A DNA stretch of 64,000 bases, from NCBI RefSeq assembly GCF_007997385.1, contig NZ_VOSC01000019.1, positions 519,090 to 583,089 of the forward strand. The letters run 5' to 3'. A program made the translations under genes and the position numbers. Below the pieces are notes generated by a model that was given only the letters and a program-made list of their open reading frames with translations, was not told the DNA's origin and ran no database searches. This DNA is from Seonamhaeicola algicola (GTDB taxonomy: Bacteria; Bacteroidota; Bacteroidia; Flavobacteriales; Flavobacteriaceae). Shown in pieces: positions 9,526 to 17,361 of the stretch (the stretch's first letter is position 1; each line of letters opens with the position of its first letter).

Positions 9526-10611
9526 ATGAAAAAAACCACTAAACTACTTATTGCTATATTTTCTATGGGTATTTTTATAGCTTGCAGTTGCTCTAGCAGT
9601 AATGATGAAACTGTAAATGAACAACCACAAGAGGAAACCCCAAAACCAAACCCCGAAGCACCCGAAGAAACTGAAGAGGAAACAACCAACCAAACCTATG
9701 CAGATATTGAAGTACCTGCCAATGCTGGCAATGGCATGGTGTGGCAATTTCAAGAAGATCTTTCGGATGATTTTGAATATGAATATGCTGGCAACACATC
9801 ATTAACTACATTTGGAAATGATAAATGGACCAATTTTTACCATAATGCTTGGAATGGTCCAGGGCCAACCATATGGAAACATGAAAACGTTACCGTTTCT
9901 GGCGGAAATTTACGCTTACTTACAACACGTGTTGAAGGTGAAACCAAAACCTACAGTGCCTCTAACGGTAACAGAACCGATAAAGCTACGCGCTTAGGTT
10001 GTATAACCTCTACAAAACGCGTTAAATATCCTGTATTTGTTGAGGCACGCGTAAAAGTTGCCAACGCCTTTTTTGCTTCAGATATTTGGATGCTAAGTCC
10101 TGATGACACACAAGAAATTGACATTTTAGAAGCCTACGGCGCACAAGATAGCCGCAATGAGCAAACTTGGTTTTCTGAGCGTTTTCATATAAGCCACCAC
10201 GTATTTATAAGACAACCGTTTCAAGATTACCAACCTAAGGACGCTAGCACGTGGCAAAAAATTGATGGTTACCCATACACCTCTAGTGATTGGGTTAGAA
10301 TTGGTATTTACTGGAAATCGCCAACATACCTTGAGTACTATATTAATGGTAACCTTATTAAGGTTATGGATAATTTAGATACCGTTGGTGGTAAAGATGG
10401 TATAGATCCACTTAATTACACTTCGCCTACCGGAAATGCTGCCGATAGAACTGGTTTAAACAAAGAAATGGATATTATTATTAATGCTGAAGTACAAAAC
10501 TGGAATGCCGAAAAAGGCAGAATGCCAACCGATGAAGACATTAAAAACAGACCCGAAGACCATACCTTAAAAGTAGATTGGATACGTGTGTTTAAACCCG
10601 TTACCCAATAA
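9526..10611 (+). CDS. GH16 glycoside hydrolase lipoprotein, beta-agarase/porphyranase-like
   Basis: The 361-residue protein has a lipoprotein signal with Cys20 (FIACSC) and then a 35-residue Glu/Pro/Thr-rich linker. The remainder is a GH16 jelly-roll domain. The retaining active-site motif EIDILE is at 197-202, with Glu197 as expected nucleophile and Glu202 as acid/base. The phrases TNFYHNAWNGPG, NVTVSGGNLRL and the closing LKVDWIRVFKP are typical, as I remember them, of agarases and porphyranases that cut red-algal galactans. It probably works at the cell surface. No SusCD pair or other carbohydrate genes flank it, so it is an isolated enzyme. Exact specificity cannot be decided without alignment. 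Confidence 0.85.
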   Translation: MKKTTKLLIAIFSMGIFIACSCSSSNDETVNEQPQEETPKPNPEAPEETEEETTNQTYADIEVPANAGNGMVWQFQEDLSDDFEYEYAGNTSLTTFGNDKWTNFYHNAWNGPGPTIWKHENVTVSGGNLRLLTTRVEGETKTYSASNGNRTDKATRLGCITSTKRVKYPVFVEARVKVANAFFASDIWMLSPDDTQEIDILEAYGAQDSRNEQTWFSERFHISHHVFIRQPFQDYQPKDASTWQKIDGYPYTSSDWVRIGIYWKSPTYLEYYINGNLIKVMDNLDTVGGKDGIDPLNYTSPTGNAADRTGLNKEMDIIINAEVQNWNAEKGRMPTDEDIKNRPEDHTLKVDWIRVFKPVTQ

Positions 10612-10635
10612 ATTACATAGAAAAACTATAGCTAA

Positions 10636-10670
10636 AAAGGTTGTGTTACGCGGAGTACACAACCTTTTTT
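10636..10670 (+). terminator. Terminator of the GH16 gene
   Basis: AAAGGTTGTGT at 10636-10646 pairs with ACACAACCTTT at 10657-10667, and the run of T continues to 10671. It lies 25 bp after the GH16 stop codon. Confidence 0.85.
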
Positions 10671-10832
10671 TATGCGCTTATTTTAGAACGAAACGAGACT
10701 TTGTTGTGTAAAAAAATAGGCGCTATTTTCATTCGACTATATTAAGTTTAAAAATTAGTAAAACCAATCCCTGAAAGAACACTTTAGGTTAAAGTATCTG
10801 TGTAATAAAAAAATATGATTCAATTAAAAAAT

Positions 10833-10848
10833 GTTAAATAGAAGTTAA
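10833..10848 (+). promoter_or_regulatory. GTTAA-N6-GTTAA direct repeat upstream of the ncRNA promoter
   Basis: GTTAA occurs at 10833 and 10844, exactly 11 bp apart, ending 2 bp before the -33 element of the candidate small RNA. The same paired motif lies upstream of the rprXY-like operon and of degP. The position and helical spacing suit an OmpR-family activator binding as a dimer. This is inference from sequence only. Confidence 0.5.
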
Positions 10849-10850
10849 TT

Positions 10851-10882
10851 TTTGGGAAAATGAAACATATAGATTAAATTTG
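10851..10882 (+). promoter_or_regulatory. Bacteroidota-type promoter for candidate small RNA
   Basis: TTTG at 10851-10854 and TAAATTTG at 10875-10882 are separated by 20 bp. They match the Bacteroidota consensus (TTG, then TAnnTTTG). No coding gene follows, but a structured region with a terminator does, beginning where transcription would start (about 10889). Confidence 0.65.
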
Positions 10883-10888
10883 TTTTAA

Positions 10889-11070
10889 AATAAAAGTCCG
10901 TTGCTGGAACAACAGACTTTTTGATTAATAATTAAACAATTACTTCCTGCCACTTTGGTCAGGAAATGTGGAATTTATAGTAACCACATTTTAATAAGAC
11001 TTATTGCCGTCTGAACTATAAGTTTTATTTCCTTTTCAAACACAAGCCACCATCGTGGTTTGTTTTTTTT
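10889..11070 (+). ncRNA. Candidate structured small RNA, about 180 nt
   Basis: The region holds five successive hairpins readable by eye. H1 (10892-10921) pairs AAAAGTC with GACTTTT and GTTG with CAAC. H2 (10944-10965) pairs TTCCTG with CAGGAA and CCA with TGG. H3 (10964-10991) pairs AAATGTGG with CCACATTT. H4 (10994-11028) is an 11-bp stem with one G-U pair. H5 (11043-11062) pairs CAAGCCAC with GTGGTTTG and is followed by eight T, a good terminator. A consensus promoter lies directly upstream and no reading frame of useful length exists inside. The length is near that of 6S RNA, but the fold is a row of hairpins and not one long rod, so I do not call it 6S. H1 alone could act as an early terminator. 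Function is unknown. Confidence 0.6.
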
Positions 11071-11782
11071 GATTTCTCTCAATATTTCTAAAGATTAAAA
11101 TTAAATTCCCTTAATTAAAGGTCTAAGGGCTCTAACCTGCTTTGTCTTAACTCATAGTAGAAGAATTAGGTTTTAGATTTTTACAAAAATACTTAATATA
11201 TCGTTTAAGCACAAGCTGATTTTATACATATTTATTATCACTTATCAACAATTAAAAATGTTAAAAAAAAGTTAAAATATTAACTAAAGAGTGTTTCAAT
11301 TATATTAATAGAGATCATTATAGTTTTTATCTATTGACAATCTTAAATGCACTAGTGAAAATTGATATTGTAAATATTAATGATAAAATGTAAGATAAAT
11401 CGAAATCATAGATAAAAAACATCCGTTAATGGAAAAAAATAACCAAAAAAGAATAATAGAGATTTTAAGATAGTTTCTGATAGTTTGAAAATATTTATTA
11501 TTTTGTTCTATAAAATTAAAAAAAGCTTATACAGAAACACTCAACAACATTGAGTTTTACTTGACTATACGAAAAATAATTCCACTATAGATTCTGGCAT
11601 TTGCAACTATTAATTATAGACAAACTAAATCAAAAAAAAGAAAAGAATTTAAACTAAAATAGTCAAAGTAAAAAGCGATTCAAAAAATTTCTAAAGACAA
11701 CAAATAACCAACCCCATCACCAATTCCAACCCATTGCCAAAAACACTTAAAAATTTCTCAAAATAAAAACATCACAAATTAA
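11071..11782. other. Gene-free AT-rich interval
   Basis: About 700 bp without an open frame of note on either strand. Visible details are a second GTTAA-N6-GTTAA pair (GTTAA at 11260 and 11271) and a small hairpin (ACTCAA at 11539-11544 with TTGAGT at 11550-11555). I see no recognisable gene remnant, tRNA or transposon end. Confidence 0.6.
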
Positions 11783-12364
11783 ATGAAAAGAATCACTGTT
11801 TTTTGCGGTTCAAGCTTTGGAACCGATAACGATTTTGAAATTAAAGCCTATAAACTTGGTGAAACATTAGCCCAACAAAATATTGAGTTGGTTTACGGCG
11901 GCGCCAATGTAGGTTTAATGGGTGCTGTTGCCAATGGCGCACTTAAAAACTCTGGAAAAGTAATAGGTGTTTTACCCGAGTTTCTAAAAACAAAAGAAAT
12001 TGCGCATAATGGTTTAACCCAATTAATTTTGGTAAAATCTATGCACGAAAGAAAAACCAAAATGAATGAACTATGTAATGGCGTAATTGCTTTACCTGGT
12101 GGTTTTGGCACTTTAGAAGAACTTTTTGAAATGTTAACCTGGGGGCAATTGGGCTTACATAAAAAACCCATTGGCCTGCTAAATGTAAACGGATTTTATA
12201 ATGAATTAATGGCGTTTTTAAACCAAATGGTAGAAAAAGGGCTGCTAAAAGCTGAAAACAGAAACATGGTGTTGGTAAGTGACCAAATTGATGAATTACT
12301 TGCAAAAATGAAAAACTATAAAGCGCCACAAACTGGAAAATGGATTACTAAAGAAACAACCTAA
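11783..12364 (+). CDS. LOG-family protein (nucleotide 5'-monophosphate phosphoribohydrolase type)
   Basis: A 193-residue Rossmann-like protein of the TIGR00730/LOG family. Diagnostic motifs are VFCGSS near the N-terminus, YGGANVGLMG at 38-47, MHERK at 87-91 and the signature PGGFGTLEE at 105-113. Characterised members release the base from cytokinin riboside monophosphate or AMP-like nucleotides. In bacteria the physiological role is usually unclear. It has no signal peptide and is expected in the cytoplasm. It follows the long gene-free interval and is transcribed in the same direction as the next lipoprotein gene. Confidence 0.88.
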   Translation: MKRITVFCGSSFGTDNDFEIKAYKLGETLAQQNIELVYGGANVGLMGAVANGALKNSGKVIGVLPEFLKTKEIAHNGLTQLILVKSMHERKTKMNELCNGVIALPGGFGTLEELFEMLTWGQLGLHKKPIGLLNVNGFYNELMAFLNQMVEKGLLKAENRNMVLVSDQIDELLAKMKNYKAPQTGKWITKETT

Positions 12365-12431
12365 ATAAATAAAGCACCGTAAATTAAATGAAGCTTGTAT
12401 TTATTAAATTAGTAGCTTAAAAAATAAACGC

Positions 12432-13520
12432 ATGAAATTATCAACATACATATTGTTTTTAGTAACCATTTTAGCATCGTGTAAAAACACTGAAAAACAA
12501 ACAAAAAACAATACTGTAAAACAAGTAGAAAAACCTACAACAACTCCTACAAACAAGGTTATTGAGGTAGCACAATTTAAAGGCCAACAAGTAACAGGCG
12601 TAACCGTATCAAACACCGGAGCAATTTTTGTAAATTTTCCAAGGTGGCGCAATAACATTACTACCTCTGTAGCACAAGTAACAAATACTAACAACGTTGT
12701 TAGTTACCCAAACGAAAATTGGAATTCATGGAAAATGGGCAGTCCGTTATCAAACAATACGTTTGTTTGTGTACAGTCTGTAGTAGCTTTCAAAAACAAT
12801 TTATACGTACTAGACACCCGTAATCCGCAATTTAAAGGCGTGCTTGATGCTCCTAGAATTTTTGTTTTCAACCTAAAAACAAAAACATTAACCAAAACAT
12901 ATACACTTAATGAAAACGCCTATTTTAAAGATTCGTATATAAACGATTTAAGGATTGATAAAAAACATAATAGCATGTATTGTACAGATTCTGGTCATGG
13001 TGGTTTGGTTGTTATAAATTTAGAAACAGGCGCAAATAAGCGTATACTTAATGAACATACATCAACCACCGCAGAGGTTGACCACTTAACATTTAATGGA
13101 AAAAAATGGAACAGAACCGTACATGCCGATGGTATTGCTTTAAATGAAAAACAGAATAAACTATACTATCATGCACTTTCAGGCTACAGTTTGTATGCTA
13201 TTAACACCAATGACATTCACACTAAAAAAGAATCTGAACTTAAAAATAGTGTAATATTTGAAGCAAAAACAGCAGCTCCAGACGGGATGATTTTTGATGA
13301 TAATGGTAATTTATATTTTGCCGATTTAGAAAATGATAAAATAATGTACCGCCAACCCAACGGCACAATTAAAACACTAATTGCAGGCAATAATGTTAAA
13401 TGGGCCGATACTTTTAGCATTTATAACGGCTATTTATACTTTACAAATTCTAGAATTAACGAAGTTGAAGGTGATATTAGCAATATGATATTTACACTCA
13501 ACAAAATTAAAATACAATAG
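12432..13520 (+). CDS. Major royal jelly protein/yellow-like beta-propeller lipoprotein
   Basis: The 362-residue protein has a lipoprotein signal (Cys17 in LASCKN) and a Lys/Thr/Pro-rich linker. Its body resembles the MRJP/yellow family (PF03022), a six-bladed propeller related to gluconolactonases. Matching segments are YINDLRID, YCTDSGHGGLVVINLETG, and HADGIALNEKQNKLYYHALSG. In related families this fold binds small ligands or hydrolyses lactones. No enzymatic activity can be assigned here. It is probably anchored in the outer or inner membrane. It is followed after 92 bp by another lipoprotein gene. Confidence 0.78.
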   Translation: MKLSTYILFLVTILASCKNTEKQTKNNTVKQVEKPTTTPTNKVIEVAQFKGQQVTGVTVSNTGAIFVNFPRWRNNITTSVAQVTNTNNVVSYPNENWNSWKMGSPLSNNTFVCVQSVVAFKNNLYVLDTRNPQFKGVLDAPRIFVFNLKTKTLTKTYTLNENAYFKDSYINDLRIDKKHNSMYCTDSGHGGLVVINLETGANKRILNEHTSTTAEVDHLTFNGKKWNRTVHADGIALNEKQNKLYYHALSGYSLYAINTNDIHTKKESELKNSVIFEAKTAAPDGMIFDDNGNLYFADLENDKIMYRQPNGTIKTLIAGNNVKWADTFSIYNGYLYFTNSRINEVEGDISNMIFTLNKIKIQ

Positions 13521-13578
13521 GTATGTTACCATACTTTTAAGAAATACTTTTCTTTCTTTAACTTTAAGTTTTTTCGTT

Positions 13579-13598
13579 TAAATTAGCATGCTAATTTA
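13579..13598. promoter_or_regulatory. Perfect 20-bp palindrome before a lipoprotein gene
   Basis: TAAATTAGCATGCTAATTTA is a perfect inverted repeat ending 14 bp before the ATG at 13613. Its left half, TAAATTAG, resembles a -7 promoter element, so the palindrome may be an operator overlapping the promoter, or a hairpin at the extreme 5' end of the mRNA. Confidence 0.5.
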
Positions 13599-13612
13599 TA
13601 AAAGCCCTAAAT

Positions 13613-14326
13613 ATGAAAAACACTTTTTTAATTGCTTGTATGTTTTTAATAGTTTCATGTAAAAGTGATAAAAATAACACAAGTGCAACTGCTGAAACAC
13701 CTGTAAATACTGAAACCGAAGCAAACATACCTGAAACAAGTAATACTAATTTTACACCATACATAGTTATTAATGTTAGTGATAGAAGTAAAGAACGTAT
13801 TGATGAAACTGAAGATTTTGCACCTGCAGAAGTTAGAACCACACACATAAAAAACAAAGGCTTTGTTACCACACTTAAAATGTATTTAGGTTCATTTGAA
13901 GATGCGCATTATTATGGCTTAAATTTAGCATATATAAGAAATTCTGGTAGTGCTTTATTAGAAACCAAAACGTATAAAATTGCTACAACTAGTGATATGG
14001 TTAAAATAGATAAAGGTATTGATGCTTATTTTGAAAGCTTAGAAACTTTTGATGAGGAGGCGTTTATTACTGCTAAAAGTGTTGGTACTATTAATGATTT
14101 TACTGATGATTTTTACGCACCTTTAAATGATGATAATATTTTAGTTATTGAAGCTGTTGAAGATTTAGGTAAAAGTGAAGATAACGCCTATTATTCTGAA
14201 AGTTTTCAGCGTATAAAAGGCTATTTAGTATTTAACGTTATAAAAATGATTACTGAAAAACCTTATACTATTCGTGTAGATTTTGATGTTATAAATGAAA
14301 TAAGATTACCTGTTAAAAAAGACTAA
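13613..14326 (+). CDS. Hypothetical lipoprotein
   Basis: A 237-residue protein with a clear lipoprotein signal (Cys16 in IVSCKSD) followed by a Thr/Glu/Asn-rich spacer. I do not recognise the family. The mature part is acidic, with an alternating hydrophobic pattern suggesting a mixed alpha/beta or beta domain, and no membrane segment. The ATG is preceded by a perfect 20-bp palindrome, and the gene ends at a strong terminator shared with the convergent response-regulator gene. Its function is unknown; the nearby rprXY-like genes raise the possibility of an envelope-related role but do not show one. Confidence 0.7.
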   Translation: MKNTFLIACMFLIVSCKSDKNNTSATAETPVNTETEANIPETSNTNFTPYIVINVSDRSKERIDETEDFAPAEVRTTHIKNKGFVTTLKMYLGSFEDAHYYGLNLAYIRNSGSALLETKTYKIATTSDMVKIDKGIDAYFESLETFDEEAFITAKSVGTINDFTDDFYAPLNDDNILVIEAVEDLGKSEDNAYYSESFQRIKGYLVFNVIKMITEKPYTIRVDFDVINEIRLPVKKD

Positions 14327-14348
14327 AAAGCTTTACAACACTAATAAA

Positions 14349-14390
14349 AAAATCCAGTTACTTAATTAAATTGTAACTGGATTTTTTTTT
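14349..14390. terminator. Bidirectional hairpin terminator
   Basis: AAAATCCAGTTAC at 14349-14361 pairs with its exact complement at 14373-14385. A run of A precedes it and a run of T follows. It separates the convergent lipoprotein gene and the response-regulator gene. Confidence 0.9.
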
Positions 14391-14415
14391 TTAAATCAAA
14401 TTGAATAACTATTAT

Positions 14416-15120
14416 TTACTCATTAATTACAAGCCTAAAACCTTCGCCATGTATGTTAAGTATTTCTACTTTTTCATCTTGCTTTAGGTATTTACGTAAT
14501 TTGGCAATGTACACATCCATACTTCTAGATGTAAAGTAATTATCATCTCTCCATATTTTTGTAAGCGCCAATTCACGTGGCATTAAATCATTTTCATGTA
14601 ATGCTAACAAACGCAAAAGTTCATTTTCTTTAGGTGATAGTTTTACAGGGTCTCCTCCATTAAAGCGTAAAAAACGCAGTTTTGAGTTTAAATCAAACTT
14701 TCCAATTTTAAACTCAAATTGTTTACTATCAGATATTGATTCTGTGGCTTTACGTTGGATAATGGCTTTAATTTTCATTAAAAGCACTTCACTATCAAAA
14801 GGTTTATTTAAATAGTCATCGGCACCTACTTTGTAACCTTTTAAAACATCTTCTTTCATTGTTTTAGCGGTTAAAAATATAATAGGTACATCGGCATTTT
14901 TTTCTCTAATTTCTTTAGCCAATGTAAAACCGTCTTTGTAAGGCATCATTACATCTAAAATGCATAAATCAAAGTCGTCTTTTTTGAACTTTTCAAAACC
15001 TTCCATTCCGTTTTTGGCATGGGTTACTTCATAATCATTCATCATTAAATAATCTTTTAGTACGGTTCCAAAATTAGGGTCGTCTTCAACTAATAAGATT
15101 CGTTTTTTTAGTTCTTCCAT
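14416..15120 (-). CDS. rprY: OmpR-family response regulator, RprY-like
   Basis: A 234-residue regulator. The receiver domain shows the acidic pair ED13D, the phosphorylated Asp56 in CILDVMMP, Thr84 and Lys106 in LNKPFD. The C-terminal half is an OmpR-type winged helix (KLSPKENELLRLL, then RSMDVYIAKLRKYLK). It is translated 4 bp after the histidine kinase gene and shares its operon. The closest named system is RprXY of Bacteroides and relatives, so the symbol is an inference from resemblance. GTTAA-N6-GTTAA repeats upstream of the kinase gene, of degP and of a small RNA are plausible binding sites. Confidence 0.88.
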   Translation of the reverse strand: MEELKKRILLVEDDPNFGTVLKDYLMMNDYEVTHAKNGMEGFEKFKKDDFDLCILDVMMPYKDGFTLAKEIREKNADVPIIFLTAKTMKEDVLKGYKVGADDYLNKPFDSEVLLMKIKAIIQRKATESISDSKQFEFKIGKFDLNSKLRFLRFNGGDPVKLSPKENELLRLLALHENDLMPRELALTKIWRDDNYFTSRSMDVYIAKLRKYLKQDEKVEILNIHGEGFRLVINE

Positions 15121-15124
15121 ATTT

Positions 15125-16696
15125 TTATGATATTAACGGAAGCTTAATTGTAAATGTGCTTCCTTTTCCTTTTTCACTTTCTACTGAAACATAGCCTTGG
15201 TGATCATCAACTATACGTTTAACGTAGGCTAAACCCAAACCATGTCCTTTTACATTATGTATGTTGCCTGTGCTTTCTCTATAAAATTTTTCAAACACAT
15301 GCTTTACTGCTGTTTTACTCATACCGCTACCATGATCGGTTATTTTTAAGAGTACATTGTTACCAATGTTTTCAGTATAAACCTCAATTTCGGGCGCATT
15401 GGGTGAGTATTTTATTGCGTTATCTAAAATGTTAACTATAACATTTGTAAAGTGCGTTTCATTAGCTAAAACCGATGTTTTACTGGCATTTAAAAATGGT
15501 TTTATATAACCTTGCCTGTCTTCAACAATAAGTTCAACATGGGTTATAGCATCTTCAACTAAGTCGTGCAATTTAACGCGTTCCTTACTTATGTTTAGTT
15601 CATTTTTTTCTAGTTTAGATATTCTTAATACGTTTTCAACTTGGGCGTGCATGCGTTTGTTTTCTTCTTTTATCATAGATAAATAACGCTTCACTTTATC
15701 TTTATCATCAATAATTGCTGGGTTTCTTATGGCATCTAGAGCTAAATTTATGGTTGCTATAGGTGTTTTAAACTCATGCGTCATGTTATTAATGAAATCT
15801 GTTTTTATTTCAGATATTTTTCGTTGTTTAATTAACTGATATAGTGCACTTGTATAAGCTACTACAATAATAGATGTAAATACTATTGATAGTAAAATCA
15901 TACCTATTATTGTTGATAGTATAAAACTTCTATCATTAGGAAAATTAACCAATAATTTATACGGGCTCTGGTTGTTTTCATCATAAAGCACTGGTACTTT
16001 ATAAGTTGATGCTTTATCAAACTCAAAGTTTTCACTTTGTACTTTTGTTGCTAAATCATTGCTGTAAATGGCGTATTCAAAATCTATATCAATTTCGTCT
16101 CGTTTTAAAGCTTCGGTTAATAATTTATCAAGTTCTTTTTTAGAAACACGTTTATGTATGGGTGTTTTTTTTCGTATTTCTTTAAAACTTTTTTCAAAGC
16201 TTAGGCGTTGTGCATCTTCAACAATACCCGATGTTATAATTTTTGTTACTGGGCTTTGGTTTATGTCTTTGTCAGATAATTCAATATTACTGTAAACCTC
16301 GGCACTAGAGCTACCTATTATGTTTTGTATTGTAAGGCTATCTAAACCAATGTCAAAGAGCGATGAAGATAATTTATAATTTTCTTCTAAAACGTTGCTT
16401 CTGTAAATTAGCGTTTCTTTGGTGCTATTGTTTTGTTGATAAATTAATAGCTGAGAAACAGCAACAGAATCGGTTTTATCTTCTTTAGGCAGGCTTTGAT
16501 ATCTGTCATAATACTCAGCAATTTCGGTTTCCTCTAAGGTGTTTGAAACATAACTAAGCGCCCTTTGTACCTTGAATTTAAAACGTTCTTTTTCGTTTTT
16601 TACAGAGTCGTTAATAAAATAAGCTTGTACAAATATTATCCCTATTAAAGATAAACTCATTAAAAGTACCAGTAGGGTGAATATTTTCTTGCTCAT
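15125..16696 (-). CDS. rprX: Sensor histidine kinase, RprX-like
   Basis: The kinase has transmembrane helices near residues 6-27 and 260-285 and a roughly 230-residue periplasmic sensor region between them. The H-box NMTHEFKTP holds the autophosphorylated His (about 307). The N-box NILDNAIKYSP and the ATP-binding glycine boxes DHGSGMS and GHGLGLAYVK are intact. I chose the ATG at 16696 over the TTG one codon earlier. A -7 element TAATTTTG lies just upstream and a GTTAA-N6-GTTAA repeat stands 29 bp further away, which suggests self-activation by the partner regulator. The signal sensed is unknown; envelope stress is my inference from the degP promoter. Confidence 0.88.
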   Translation of the reverse strand: MSKKIFTLLVLLMSLSLIGIIFVQAYFINDSVKNEKERFKFKVQRALSYVSNTLEETEIAEYYDRYQSLPKEDKTDSVAVSQLLIYQQNNSTKETLIYRSNVLEENYKLSSSLFDIGLDSLTIQNIIGSSSAEVYSNIELSDKDINQSPVTKIITSGIVEDAQRLSFEKSFKEIRKKTPIHKRVSKKELDKLLTEALKRDEIDIDFEYAIYSNDLATKVQSENFEFDKASTYKVPVLYDENNQSPYKLLVNFPNDRSFILSTIIGMILLSIVFTSIIVVAYTSALYQLIKQRKISEIKTDFINNMTHEFKTPIATINLALDAIRNPAIIDDKDKVKRYLSMIKEENKRMHAQVENVLRISKLEKNELNISKERVKLHDLVEDAITHVELIVEDRQGYIKPFLNASKTSVLANETHFTNVIVNILDNAIKYSPNAPEIEVYTENIGNNVLLKITDHGSGMSKTAVKHVFEKFYRESTGNIHNVKGHGLGLAYVKRIVDDHQGYVSVESEKGKGSTFTIKLPLIS

Positions 16697-16701
16697 CAAA
16701 C

Positions 16702-16753
16702 CAAAATTAACATTTTAACATGTAGTACACTTATGTTTTAACCTTACCTTAAC
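16702..16753 (-). promoter_or_regulatory. Promoter with GTTAA repeats for rprXY-like operon
   Basis: On the minus strand, TAATTTTG (16709 down to 16702) matches the -7 consensus TAnnTTTG. No convincing TTG stands at -33. Instead GTTAA occurs at 16753-16749 and 16742-16738, 11 bp apart, ending 28 bp before the -7 element. This is similar to the 26-bp gap at the small-RNA promoter. Two more GTTAA copies (16719-16715 and 16711-16707) overlap the core promoter. Confidence 0.5.
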
Positions 16754-16773
16754 AAAAATGTTAAAATAGCAGG

Positions 16774-17361
16774 TTATTTGTCTTTTGCTAGCAGTTGCTT
16801 ATGTATTTTTTCAACTTGAGCTATAGTGTTTGGTATTGTAGTATTTTCAATTACAAAATCTGATAATTTTACTTTTTCATCATCAGGTAATTGGTTGTTC
16901 ATTATAGCTTTTATTTTTTCTTTGGTAGTATCATCTCTTTTTAATAAACGCTCTATTCTAAGTGCCAATGGAGCTGTAACTGTTATAACAAAATCACAGT
17001 GTTTATGGCCGCCATTTTCAAATAAAATAGCTACTTCTTTAATAACATAAACTGTATTTTGTTTGGCTACCCATTTTTTAAAATGCCTTGCAACTCTTGG
17101 GTGTACTATAGCATTCATTTTTTCTAAATAGCTTTTATCATTAAATATAATGCTGGCTAAATATGGCCTATTTAATGTGTTATTTACATAAGCATTTTCG
17201 CCAAAAAGTTCGGTTAATTTTCGTTTTATAACTTTTGATGTATTCATAAGTTTTTTTGCTTCATTATCAGCAATATAAACTGGAACACCCAAACTTTCAA
17301 ACTGTTTTGCTACGGTAGTTTTACCGCTACCAATACCACCTGTAAGCCCTACAACTATCAT
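16774..17361 (-). CDS. coaE: Dephospho-CoA kinase
   Basis: A 195-residue P-loop kinase, close to the usual family length. The Walker A motif GGIGSGKT is at residues 8-15, and the family signature ADNEAKKLMN follows near 32. An IVHPRV segment in the CoA domain and a LLKRDDTTKEKI lid region are also typical. It catalyses the last step of coenzyme A synthesis, phosphorylating the 3'-hydroxyl of dephospho-CoA. Its start overlaps the stop of the YbbR gene by 4 bases, so the two are translationally coupled. Another CoA gene, coaBC, lies about 6 kb away. Confidence 0.93.
   Translation of the reverse strand: MIVVGLTGGIGSGKTTVAKQFESLGVPVYIADNEAKKLMNTSKVIKRKLTELFGENAYVNNTLNRPYLASIIFNDKSYLEKMNAIVHPRVARHFKKWVAKQNTVYVIKEVAILFENGGHKHCDFVITVTAPLALRIERLLKRDDTTKEKIKAIMNNQLPDDEKVKLSDFVIENTTIPNTIAQVEKIHKQLLAKDK

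Noticed and set aside
9544-9805. Several overlapping frames on both strands at the linker of the GH16 gene
   Set aside because: They arise from the low-complexity Glu/Pro/Thr-rich linker; only the GH16 frame is homologous to known proteins.
10889-11070. 6S RNA
   Set aside because: The length fits, but the predicted fold is five separate hairpins and not a rod with a central bubble.
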